From: AC-50 sp035640455 | Lineage (GTDB): Bacteria; Actinomycetota; Thermoleophilia; Gaiellales; Gaiellaceae | Reading direction: 5' to 3' | NCBI GenBank assembly: GCA_035640455.1 | Contig: DASQWB010000071.1 | Location: 1-49,474 of the forward strand | DNA: 49,474 nt | Part shown: positions 23,394 through 29,985 of the stretch, piece by piece | How the letters are laid out: each line of letters begins with the position of its first letter | Numbering within the stretch: position 1 is the first letter of the stretch | The notes under the pieces: generated by a model | The model's database searches: none | Seen by the model: only the letters and a program-made list of their open reading frames with translations | Told to the model about the DNA's origin: nothing | Translations under genes and position numbers: made by a program

Positions 23394-23908
23394 GCGTCGA
23401 CCTGAAGGAGAAGGTCCGCGACGTCCCGGACTTCCCGCAGAAGGGCGTCGTCTTTCGGGACATCATGCCGCTCCTCGCCGATCCCGAGGCGCTGCGGCAG
23501 ACGATCGAGGAGCTGGCGTCCTGGGCGAGGAGCAAGCAGCCGGACCTCGTGCTCGGCGCCGAGGCCCGCGGCTTCATCCTCGGCCCGGCGATCGCCTACG
23601 AGATCGGGTGCGGCTTCGTCGCCGCGCGGCGCCCGGGCAAGCTGCCGCCGGAAACCGTCAGCGCGACCTACGCGCTCGAGTACGGGCAGAACGCGCTCGA
23701 GCTCCACCCGGAGATGATCGGCCAGGGGTCGCGTGTCCTGATCCACGACGACGTGCTCGCGACGGGCGGGACCGTGGAGGCGATCGGGGGCCTCGTCGAG
23801 CGGCTCGGCGGCGAGGTCGTCGGCTGCGCGTTCATCATCGAGCTGACCTTCCTCGGCGGCCGCGAGCGGCTCTCGAAGTACGACCTGCACGCGCTCATCG
23901 AGTACTAG
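23390..23908 (+). CDS. apt: Adenine phosphoribosyltransferase
   Basis: Purine salvage enzyme making AMP from adenine and PRPP. Seen: IRDVPDFP-like VRDVPDFPQKGVVFRDIMPL, GAEARGFILGPAIAYE, the flexible loop KLPPETVSATYALEYG, and the PRPP-binding motif RVLIHDDVLATGGTVEA. 172 residues, standard. GTG at 23390 overlaps the ftsR stop. It ends the cluster; a new strong promoter begins right after its stop. Confidence 0.95.
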   Translation: MSVDLKEKVRDVPDFPQKGVVFRDIMPLLADPEALRQTIEELASWARSKQPDLVLGAEARGFILGPAIAYEIGCGFVAARRPGKLPPETVSATYALEYGQNALELHPEMIGQGSRVLIHDDVLATGGTVEAIGGLVERLGGEVVGCAFIIELTFLGGRERLSKYDLHALIEY

Positions 23909-23919
23909 CACAGCGTTTT

Positions 23920-23948
23920 TTGACTTCTGAGCCTGCCGCTCCTATACT
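23920..23948 (+). promoter_or_regulatory. Strong promoter of the mau-like operon
   Basis: TTGACT at 23920-23925, exactly 17 bases, TATACT at 23943-23948: the best sigma-70 match in the window. The leader is about 60 bases and ends with GGGGGGAAAA before the GTG at 24015. It is also unusually AT-rich upstream (GTTTTTTGAC). Confidence 0.75.
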
Positions 23949-24014
23949 CGCGGCCTTCGCTCAGTGATCTATCGTCGTTAAACCGTTCCGGCAACCCACA
24001 CGGGGGGAAAATCG

Positions 24015-24605
24015 GTGTCGGGTTCGGTCGATGTCACGCGGCTCGTGCTCGGCGGGATCTTTCTCGTCGCGGGCGCCGCGAAGCTCGTTTACGGACGGCG
24101 CTTGGTCGAGACCCTGACCCTCGGAGGCTTCGTCCCGCTCCGGCTCGTGCGGGCGGCGAGGTGGCTGCTTCCCCCGGCCGAGTTCGGAGTCGGCATCGTC
24201 CTCGTCCTGAACCCGGTGCCGCCGCTCGCCGGCGTCCTCGCCGCCGCGCTCCTCCTCGCCTTCTCGGCGTCGGCGTGGTCGGTCGTCCGGAGCGGGGGCG
24301 TGTTGCCGTGCGCCTGCTTCGGCGGCGGCAAGTCTTCCCTAGACCGCGGGACGATCGTGCGCAACGCGATCCTCGTCGGCTACGCCGTCTGGGCGGCGAC
24401 CTCGAGCCGCGCCTCGCTCGACGCCACCCTCGACGCGCTCCGTCCGCATTCCGGGCGCGCGCTGCCGCTCGCGATCGACGGGCTGGCGCTCCTCCTGATC
24501 CCCTTCGTGGCCGGGAAGGCCGCGAGCCTCTGGAGCCGGGCGCACGAGCTCGCCGACGAGCAGATCGTCGAGCGGGTGCGCGCCCTGCCCCGAGGAGCGG
24601 CATGA
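24015..24605 (+). CDS. mauE: MauE/DoxX-like redox membrane protein
   Basis: 196 residues with four to five membrane helices (LVLGGIFLVAGAAKLVYG, AEFGVGIVLVLNPVPPLAG, ALLLAFSASAWSVVR, GLALLLIPFVAGKAA). A cysteine pair, VLPCACFGGG, lies between helices at the position where MauE-family proteins carry a thiol pair comparable to DsbD/VKOR-like proteins. MauE is needed in methylotrophs for disulfide formation in the methylamine dehydrogenase small subunit. The next gene is its usual partner MauD and overlaps by four bases. Good Shine-Dalgarno. Confidence 0.82.
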   Translation: MSGSVDVTRLVLGGIFLVAGAAKLVYGRRLVETLTLGGFVPLRLVRAARWLLPPAEFGVGIVLVLNPVPPLAGVLAAALLLAFSASAWSVVRSGGVLPCACFGGGKSSLDRGTIVRNAILVGYAVWAATSSRASLDATLDALRPHSGRALPLAIDGLALLLIPFVAGKAASLWSRAHELADEQIVERVRALPRGAA

Positions 24606-25201
24606 GCGGCGCCTGGATCGTCGCCTTCGCGCTGCTCGCGAGCCTCGTCGGGCTGCTCGCCGTCCTGTTCTTCGCGCTCGCGCGCTTCGTCGCCGCGCTC
24701 GCGACGAGGCTGCCGCAGGCGATTCCCCTCGAGCTCTCGCAGGGGCCGCCGGTCGGCTCCCGCCTCGACGAGCTCCTGCTCCCCGATCCGGTCGCCAGGC
24801 TCGTCCGCGGCTCGAACGGCGACGCGCCCGACTCCCTCGCCCTCGTCTTCCTCTCCACCTCGTGCGCGGCCTGCCAGACGATGGTGAGCGCCTTGAACCG
24901 CTTCGCCCGCGACGAGCGAGGCCTGCGGCTCGTGACCGTTGTCTCGGGCCGTGGCGCGGAGGCGGAGCGGATGGTTCAGGCGCTCGCGATCCGGAACCGG
25001 CTCCTCGATCCCGATGGCGCCGCGGCGCGGGCCTTCGGCGTGTCGACGGTGCCGTTCGCCTTCATGTACGAGCAGGGCGCGCTCAAGGCGAAGGGCGTCG
25101 TGAACGACCGCGACATGCTCGAGAACCTCGCAGCCGGCCAGACCCGCAAGGAGGGCGACCAGCTCGTCGAGTCGTTCGCCCGTGCGCATGGCGAGCACTG
25201 A
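24602..25201 (+). CDS. mauD: MauD-like membrane-anchored thioredoxin-fold protein
   Basis: 199 residues. One N-terminal membrane helix (VAFALLASLVGLLAVLFFAL) anchors an extracytoplasmic thioredoxin domain with the CAAC active site at Cys88/Cys91 (FLSTSCAACQTM) and the cis-proline region GVSTVPFAFMYEQG. MauD proteins act with MauE in disulfide handling of the 12-cysteine methylamine dehydrogenase light chain. ATG overlaps the mauE stop. The 12-cysteine candidate substrate is encoded 0.9 kb downstream. Confidence 0.85.
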   Translation: MSGAWIVAFALLASLVGLLAVLFFALARFVAALATRLPQAIPLELSQGPPVGSRLDELLLPDPVARLVRGSNGDAPDSLALVFLSTSCAACQTMVSALNRFARDERGLRLVTVVSGRGAEAERMVQALAIRNRLLDPDGAAARAFGVSTVPFAFMYEQGALKAKGVVNDRDMLENLAAGQTRKEGDQLVESFARAHGEH

Positions 25202-25403
25202 GCTCACCACACCGGTGGAGACCTCGGCGCCGGCCACGGCGCCGAATGTGCCGCCGGACGTCCGCCGGCGCGCGGTTCTCTTTACGGCGGTCGCGGGCAC
25301 GATCCTCGGGCTCGCGCTGTGGCCGCTCGGGTTCTCGAGCCTCTGGGCGCTCGTCTCGATCGCAGCGTTCCTCGCCGGGATCTCCGACATCGGCGGCGGG
25401 TGA
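25182..25403 (+). CDS. Small membrane protein of the mau-like operon
   Basis: 73 residues: a proline/threonine-rich N-terminus (TTPVETSAPATAPNVPPDV) and two adjacent hydrophobic segments (AVLFTAVAGTILGLALWPLG, LWALVSIAAFLAGI). The start is GTG 25182 or ATG 25188, inside the end of mauD, so it is translationally coupled. Not recognised. It could help anchor or assemble the MauE/MauD complex, purely by position. Confidence 0.65.
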   Translation: MRMASTELTTPVETSAPATAPNVPPDVRRRAVLFTAVAGTILGLALWPLGFSSLWALVSIAAFLAGISDIGGG

Positions 25404-25481
25404 GGACGGTCGCTGATCGGAACGATCACACCCCTGGTCGAGGAGGTGCGGCAAAAGAGAGAAAGGACGGGCCCGGCGGAG

Positions 25482-26054
25482 GTGGCGCTCATGTACGTCC
25501 TGAGCTCCCTCGCCGGCGCCGCCGCTCTCGTGGCCGCCGCGCGGGCGCTTCGGCTCGGAGCTTTCGCGCTCCTGCCGGCGGACGTCGGCGGCAGGGAGCT
25601 CGTCGTCCCGATCGTGATCGCGGTCTCCGCCTGCTACGCCGTCGCGGTGATCGCCTCCTACCGCCTCCCGCGGCTGATGTGGAAGCGGCAGGTGCCGTTC
25701 GTCTGGCGCACGCGCTTCGGCCCGTTGCGCGCGTCCGTCGCGTACTCGGCCGTGCTCGGGGCCGGGATCTTCACCCGCATCAACTCGCCGGCCGTCTACC
25801 TGGTGCCGATCGCCGCGCTGCTCGCGCCGTCGTGGCCGCTCGCGCTCGTCCCGGGATTGCTCTACGCGTTCGCCCGCGCGTCGATCGTCGCGGTCGCTTC
25901 GATCGCCTTCTCGGAGAGGTACTACCGCGACTGGGACGGGCTGATGGGGTGGATCAGCTACCAGCGGCGCATCTGGACTGCGGTACAGGGAATCGTGCTC
26001 GCGAGCGCGACCGTCGCCGGACTGGCGATGGCAATCTCGCAAATCGGGGGGTGA
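25482..26054 (+). CDS. Membrane protein of the mau-like operon, MauE-like in layout
   Basis: About 190 residues with four to five membrane segments (YVLSSLAGAAALVAAARALR, LVVPIVIAVSACYAVAVIA, PLALVPGLLYAFARA, GIVLASATVAGLAMAIS) and a polar loop (YRLPRLMWKRQVPFVWRTRF). I place the start at GTG 25482 because GGCGGAGG precedes it; GTG 25446 and ATG 25491 are in frame. There are almost no cysteines, so it is unlikely to be a thiol enzyme. Function unknown. It lies between mauD and the MauA-like gene on the same strand. Confidence 0.65.
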   Translation: MALMYVLSSLAGAAALVAAARALRLGAFALLPADVGGRELVVPIVIAVSACYAVAVIASYRLPRLMWKRQVPFVWRTRFGPLRASVAYSAVLGAGIFTRINSPAVYLVPIAALLAPSWPLALVPGLLYAFARASIVAVASIAFSERYYRDWDGLMGWISYQRRIWTAVQGIVLASATVAGLAMAISQIGG

Positions 26055-26109
26055 GGCCGGCGGACGAGCCATGACGCTCTACTCGCAGCGTGATCGAAGG
26101 GGGGTGTGA

Positions 26110-26439
26110 ATGACCGACAAGATCGCCGAGTGGGTCGACGAGCGAAGCTCGCGGAAGGGCTTCCTCTCGCGGACCGGCAAGGTCATGGCCGGCGTCGGCT
26201 TCGGCTTGCTCGCCGGGGCCTATCGCCCGGAGGTCGCCGGTGCGGTGCTCTTCTGCTGCAGCGGCGCACCGCAGTGCCTGGGCTGTCCCACGAGCCAGAA
26301 CTCCTGCCCGTCGGGCTACTCGTACACCGGCTACACGTGGAGCTGTTGCTGGGACAACGTCGTCGTCTGGTGCTGGGACTGCTCGAACGGCAGCAACCTC
26401 TGCATCTGCAACAGGCGCACCGGCAACGTGTGCAACTGA
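26110..26439 (+). CDS. Exported 12-cysteine MauA-like protein (methylamine dehydrogenase light-chain type)
   Basis: 109 residues. The N-terminus looks like a Tat-type leader (SSRKGFLSRTGKVMAGVGFG). The mature part from about residue 46 has 12 cysteines (49, 50, 56, 59, 66, 79, 80, 88, 91, 98, 100, 108), the number that makes six disulfides in MauA. Segments such as NSCPSGYSYTGYTWSCC and LCICNRRTGNVCN line up with MauA NCPPG...SW...C and C-x-C-x-N-x3-G. Trp77 is at the position of the first tryptophan of the TTQ cofactor; Trp81, 87 and 89 are close. The C-terminal region of MauA with the second TTQ tryptophan is absent. No large subunit or MauG is nearby. Its role is unknown. Confidence 0.7.
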   Translation: MTDKIAEWVDERSSRKGFLSRTGKVMAGVGFGLLAGAYRPEVAGAVLFCCSGAPQCLGCPTSQNSCPSGYSYTGYTWSCCWDNVVVWCWDCSNGSNLCICNRRTGNVCN

Positions 26440-26446
26440 GCCGTCG

Positions 26447-26483
26447 AGGACGGGCCGCCGCCCTCGAAGCGGCGGCCCGTCCT
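26447..26483 (+). terminator. Terminator of the mau-like operon
   Basis: A 14-bp perfect stem AGGACGGGCCGCCG / CGGCGGCCCGTCCT with a nine-base loop, eight bases after the MauA-like stop. The sequence after it is C/T-rich (GCTCTCC) rather than a T tract. Confidence 0.75.
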
Positions 26484-26555
26484 GCTCTCCGGGGCCGCCG
26501 CCTTCATGGGCGGATGCCCCTAAAGGCGGTTTTAGCCGCCGTCCGGGCGGCCGAT

Positions 26556-26561
26556 TACAAC
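26556..26561 (+). promoter_or_regulatory. -10 element of a probable leaderless promoter
   Basis: TACAAC, six bases before GTG 26568. It supports that GTG over the upstream ATG at 26514. A small hairpin GGCGG-TTTTA-CCGCC-like structure (26525-26541) lies just upstream. Confidence 0.45.
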
Positions 26562-26567
26562 GGCACC

Positions 26568-27164
26568 GTGTACGACGCGCTCACGAGCCGGTACACCTTC
26601 GCCTGCCCCGTTCGCGGCGAGTCGCAGGTCAGCCTCTCCGCCTTCCGCGAGCTCCGGCGGCTTCCCGGGGCGTCGCATCCGGCCGTCTTCCACGTCCGCT
26701 TCAGCTGCACGTGCGGCGACGACCACGACGGCCTCGTCTCGCACGACGAGCTCGACTGGGCGCCGCTCGGCTTCGGCGCCGGCCTCTTCCTCAACCTCAT
26801 GACGGCGCGCCTCGAGCCGGCCGCCGCCGAGCTCGCCGACGCGGCGCTGCGACGGCTCGAGGCGGGGGAGTGGCCGTGGAGCTTCTTCTGCTACCCGGAG
26901 GAGCGGCCGCGGCCCGTCTTCCCGTCGGCCTTCGTGCTGCTCGCGCCGGGCGACCGCTCGGTCGGCGTCGCCGTCCGCTGTCCCTCGTGTGCCCGGACGT
27001 CCGTGAACCTCGTCTCGACGACGCACGTCGACGTGCCGTTCCACCACGACGCCGAGGTGGGGGTGGTCGCACACGTGTTCGGCGACGACGCGGTCCGCAC
27101 GTTGGATGCCTTCTGCGAAGAGCTTTACTCGTCGAGCTTCGACGCGCGACGCCTGGACCTATAG
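26568..27164 (+). CDS. Hypothetical cytoplasmic protein with paired cysteine motifs
   Basis: About 198 residues, no signal or membrane segment. Two CxC/CxxC motifs (HVRFSCTCGDDHDG near residue 48 and VRCPSCARTSVNL near residue 147) with nearby histidines suggest a structural zinc site. Other conserved-looking text: ELDWAPLGFGAGLFLNLMT, GEWPWSFFCYPEERPRP. I do not recognise a family. The start is GTG 26568 because of the -10 six bases upstream; ATG 26514 would add 18 residues crossing a hairpin. Confidence 0.65.
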   Translation: MYDALTSRYTFACPVRGESQVSLSAFRELRRLPGASHPAVFHVRFSCTCGDDHDGLVSHDELDWAPLGFGAGLFLNLMTARLEPAAAELADAALRRLEAGEWPWSFFCYPEERPRPVFPSAFVLLAPGDRSVGVAVRCPSCARTSVNLVSTTHVDVPFHHDAEVGVVAHVFGDDAVRTLDAFCEELYSSSFDARRLDL

Positions 27165-27190
27165 GCGGTTGCGGCGAAGTTTCGAGCGGG

Positions 27191-27259
27191 TCGACCGCTC
27201 GTTTCAGACGGACGCGCGGGAAACCCGCGCGCCCTGATACCGGCACCGCAAGCGGTGCC
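27191..27259 (-). repeat. Dispersed double-hairpin repeat, copy 3
   Basis: Minus orientation. Hairpin 1 GGCACCGC-TT-GCGGTGCC (27259-27242), hairpin 2 GCGCGCGGG-TTT-CCCGCGCG with near-perfect flanks, then GTCTGAA and a degenerate palindrome GAGCGGTCGA. It lies between two plus-strand genes. Confidence 0.75.
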
Positions 27260-27324
27260 TCGGTAACCGCGGGCCCGTCTGAGCCGTTACCTCAGTGCGG
27301 GACTACCCGAACGAGGTGATACGC

Positions 27325-27933
27325 ATGTACGGATTGGCAAGAGCCACGACGACGCTGCTCGCGGCGGCTGTCGCCGGCTTCCTGCTCTGGCTCGCGAGCC
27401 AGCTCTCGAACAACCACGAGGGCGGCTACTGGGCGATCATGGGCCTGCTCGCGGGAGCGGGGCTCGTGATGGCGCTGTCGCAGCTGCTCGGCGGCTGGAC
27501 GAAGTGGGGCCTGCCGCGGCTCTCGGCCTCGGTCTTCCTCTTCGCCTTCGTCCCGGTCGCGATCGTGTCCCTGTGGGTGATCGTCGCGGGCGAGCCCGCC
27601 AACGCTTGGCTGCACCGGCACGTGCTCGCGTGGTCGAGCGACATCCACGTGCGCGGCGTCGTGAACGACGTGATGAGGTACATCCCGGTGCTCGCCTTCG
27701 GGACGGGCCTCGTCTTCGGCTTCAGCTTCGACACGACCGGGCAGACCGCGCGTGAGCCGGTCGCTCGCCGCACGGGCGTTGCCCCGGCGCCGGTCGAGGA
27801 TCGCACGGCGGCCGACGAGCCGGTGACTGCCGAGCGGAGGACCGTTTCCGCCGACCGCACGCGGACCCGGGACGGCGAGTACGTCGGCGCGCCCGCGCCC
27901 GAGGCGCCGCCGAGGACGCGAACGCCCGAGTAG
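27325..27933 (+). CDS. Four-pass membrane protein with disordered tail
   Basis: About 202 residues: hydrophobic segments TTLLAAAVAGFLLWLAS, WAIMGLLAGAGLVMALSQLL, ASVFLFAFVPVAIVSLWVIV and MRYIPVLAFGTGLVFGFSF, then a charged, proline-rich tail of about 60 residues (RTRDGEYVGAPAPEAPP). ATG at 27325 is preceded by ACGAGGTGAT; GTG 27292 upstream is in frame. Not recognised. It is the only gene between repeat copy 3 and a terminator, so it is probably monocistronic. Confidence 0.7.
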   Translation: MYGLARATTTLLAAAVAGFLLWLASQLSNNHEGGYWAIMGLLAGAGLVMALSQLLGGWTKWGLPRLSASVFLFAFVPVAIVSLWVIVAGEPANAWLHRHVLAWSSDIHVRGVVNDVMRYIPVLAFGTGLVFGFSFDTTGQTAREPVARRTGVAPAPVEDRTAADEPVTAERRTVSADRTRTRDGEYVGAPAPEAPPRTRTPE

Positions 27934-27955
27934 ATGCGGCACGACAGGATGTCCA

Positions 27956-27979
27956 CGAGCCGCCCTCCGGGGCGGCTCG
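27956..27979. terminator. Intrinsic terminator hairpin
   Basis: CGAGCCGCC / GGCGGCTCG with loop CTCCGG, 22 bases past the stop of the 27325 gene. It could also serve minus-strand transcription from 28204. Confidence 0.6.
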
Positions 27980-28203
27980 CTCGTGTCAGGGATGAAGCGG
28001 AACCGCCCGCCCCGTCGATAGCACGAGAGCATGACCGCTACCGCACCAGACCCGCATCCGAACGGGCGCGGGGCGGTGCTCCTCCTCGAGCACTGTGCCG
28101 CGATCCAGCGCCTCGACGACCCGCGTCCGCGTGCGTACGCGCGGCTCGAGGCTGCGGTCGGCGGTCGCCTGGCGCGGCTCCTCGTCGACGCCCTCGTCGG
28201 CGA

Positions 28204-28428
28204 TCAGGGACCCTCGTCGCGCGAGCTCGTCGGCTGACGCAGCTCCTCCTCGCCGAAGATCCGGACGAAGAGGAAGATCGCGCAGAACGAGAGCCCCGCG
28301 AGGATGACCGCAAGCGCACGCGTCGTGCCGACGGCGACGAGGCCGAGGTAGACGTAGAAGCCGAGGGCGGCCGCCCACAGGAACGCGGAGACGCCACGGT
28401 CGACGCTCGGTGGCCGCAGGTGGGGCAC
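28204..28428 (-). CDS. Small two-pass membrane protein
   Basis: 74 residues with two hydrophobic segments (SAFLWAAALGFYVYLGLVAV and LAVILAGLSFCAIFLFVRIF) and a charged tail (GEEELRQPTSSRDEGP). GTG at 28428 lies ten bases past the stop of the upstream minus-strand gene. TAGGAT six bases before it suggests an own leaderless transcript as well. Not recognised. About 220 bases between its stop and the terminator at 27956 show no gene. Confidence 0.6.
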   Translation of the reverse strand: MPHLRPPSVDRGVSAFLWAAALGFYVYLGLVAVGTTRALAVILAGLSFCAIFLFVRIFGEEELRQPTSSRDEGP

Positions 28429-28434
28429 AGGAGG

Positions 28435-28440
28435 ATCCTA
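28435..28440 (-). promoter_or_regulatory. -10 element of a probable leaderless promoter
   Basis: Minus strand TAGGAT, six bases before GTG 28428. Its first three bases are the TAG stop codon of the upstream gene. Confidence 0.4.
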
Positions 28441-29100
28441 GGGCAAGCGCTCCCTGTCGATCTCGACGACCTCGGTCGGCTGGATCGCCATCCGCTCGTC
28501 GTCGGTGCGGCGCCGGGCGTCCTCCACGGCCTCGTGCGTGAGCCCGGCGCGCTCCCGGGCTCGCTCGTCGAGCTCGCGCATCCGCGCCCGCAGCCGCGCG
28601 ACCTCGGCGTCGTCCTTGCGGAATGCCGCCGCGCCGAGCTCGAGCTGCGTGCGCTCGAGCTCGACCCGGAGCGCCGCGAGCTCCCTGCGCGCGGCGAGGA
28701 GCTCGCGGCCGGCCCGCGACCAGGCGCCCGCCGATCCGGCGGCGAAGCCGAGCCAGTCGCGGAGGCGCTCGGCGAGGCCGACCGCCGTCCGCGACGCGGC
28801 GTCGCTCGGCCTGAAGCGTCGCGCCGCCTCCACGAACAGGCTCGCGAGGACGAGGCCGCCGAGCGTGACGACTGTTCCGAGCACCCAGTGGCCGGTGGCG
28901 AGCGCGAGCGCGCCGACGGCCAGCGCTACGAGGCCGAGACCGAGCGTCGCGAGCGGCGGCATGACCCCGAACAGGCGCGGCTCGACTCGGTCGAGCGTCA
29001 GGGAGCCCGCTTCGGCGGCGGCTACCGGATGGCCACAGCTCGGGCAGAAGCGTGCTCCGACCGGGAGCGGGTGGGTGCAGCGGGCGCACGCTTGTTGCAC
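28438..29100 (-). CDS. Zinc-ribbon membrane protein with coiled-coil tail
   Basis: About 220 residues. Residues 4-22 form a zinc ribbon (CARCTHPLPVGARFCPSCG). Two membrane helices follow (LATLGLGLVALAVGALALAT and WVLGTVVTLGGLVLASLFVE), then a long charged coiled coil (ELLAARRELAALRVELERTQ, AEVARLRARMRELDERARER). Such zinc-ribbon/membrane/coil proteins are common in actinobacteria without assigned function. GTG 29100 is chosen because it directly precedes the ribbon; the frame is open to ATG 29244 but that part crosses an 11-bp hairpin and looks non-coding. Confidence 0.65.
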   Translation of the reverse strand: MQQACARCTHPLPVGARFCPSCGHPVAAAEAGSLTLDRVEPRLFGVMPPLATLGLGLVALAVGALALATGHWVLGTVVTLGGLVLASLFVEAARRFRPSDAASRTAVGLAERLRDWLGFAAGSAGAWSRAGRELLAARRELAALRVELERTQLELGAAAFRKDDAEVARLRARMRELDERARERAGLTHEAVEDARRRTDDERMAIQPTEVVEIDRERLP

Positions 29101-29500
29101 GGGTGCGCTGTTCCCGGCCCGGCGCAGTCGGAATCCGGGGGTGGCGCGCTTCGAGGTTCCTGCCAGGCGCTGAGGGAACCTTCCGGTTCCCTCAGACGTC
29201 CTTCCCCCTGGTCCGCTTCGCGGACAGACGCCGCGTCGGACCATAGTTTCGCCGAGCCGGTAACGCTTTCGTCCACCGCTCCTGCTGACCTTTCGCCTTG
29301 GCCTTGCGGCCTTCTCGTACGGCCCTCAGGTTCGGTTTCGACCTACTCACGCCCCGTGCTCGGCGCAAGCGGCACTCTAGGGAGGTGCAAGTGGGTGTTC
29401 AAGACCTCTGGAGAGGCAGAATCCGCAATTTGCGAAGTTTTCAATTTTCCACATTTTCACAGCCGATCGTGCAGCCTGTGGAAAAAGCCGGAGAAGCGGC
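29101..29500. other. Intergenic region with a strong hairpin and inverted DnaA-box-like sites
   Basis: 400 bases without a convincing gene. An 11-bp perfect stem CTGAGGGAACC-TTCC-GGTTCCCTCAG lies at 29170-29195. An AT-rich patch at about 29428-29486 holds TTTTCCACA at 29445-29453 and its exact reverse complement TGTGGAAAA at 29477-29485, 23 bases apart. These match a DnaA box at eight of nine positions (TTATCCACA). No dnaA or dnaN is near. The middle part (29200-29430) may be transcribed but I cannot assign it to an RNA family. Confidence 0.45.
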
Positions 29501-29938
29501 TCAGGGCGCGTAGCACCAGATCGCGCGTCCGTTCCGCTCCACGCGCGAGGAGGACCTGAGGTGCCAGGCCTTGATCAGCGCCAGCGGGACGGTGGGAGGG
29601 CAGATGTCGCCGCCGGTGTCCCCCAGGTCGCGCCAGGCCCCGCCGACCGGCCGCCGGAAGAGCTCGGGCTGGTCCTGCGTCCCGAAGACCGGAATCGAGA
29701 AGTCGGCGAAGGCATACTCGCGGCCTCGGTAGCGGCCGTAGTACGTCGTCCCCCGAAGCGGGCCTTTGACCCGGCGCGGAGGCAGCTTCCGGTGCGCGGC
29801 CAGGAACGCGTGTCGAAGCGCCGAGCTGACCTGCGGCGTGACGACGAGGTTTCGCGCGCCACCGCCCGCGAGCGAGGACAGGGGGACGGCGAGCACGAGG
29901 CCGACCGCGAGCAGGGAGAGGAGGGCCCGTCTCGTCAT
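29501..29938 (-). CDS. Small secreted protein, function unknown
   Basis: 145 residues: signal peptide (ALLSLLAVGLVLAVPLSSLA), then a compact domain with TPQVSSALRHAFLAAHRKLP, KGPLRGTTYYGRYRGREYAF and two cysteines (GDICPPTVPL and AIWCYAP) likely to form a disulfide. ATG at 29938; no strong Shine-Dalgarno is visible. Not recognised beyond a small actinobacterial secreted-protein type. Confidence 0.7.
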   Translation of the reverse strand: MTRRALLSLLAVGLVLAVPLSSLAGGGARNLVVTPQVSSALRHAFLAAHRKLPPRRVKGPLRGTTYYGRYRGREYAFADFSIPVFGTQDQPELFRRPVGGAWRDLGDTGGDICPPTVPLALIKAWHLRSSSRVERNGRAIWCYAP

Positions 29939-29985
29939 GCGCGCCTCAACTTGACATAACGCCCGTTATCGTGCATTCGGCCGGC

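Noticed and set aside
29428..29486. Chromosomal replication origin because of DnaA-like boxes
   Set aside because: Only two good boxes, and no dnaA, dnaN, recF or gyrB nearby; reported only as a candidate DnaA or operator site.
29101..29500. tmRNA, RNase P RNA or SRP RNA in the gene-free stretch
   Set aside because: The conserved cores of these RNAs are not found on either strand; only hairpins without family signatures.
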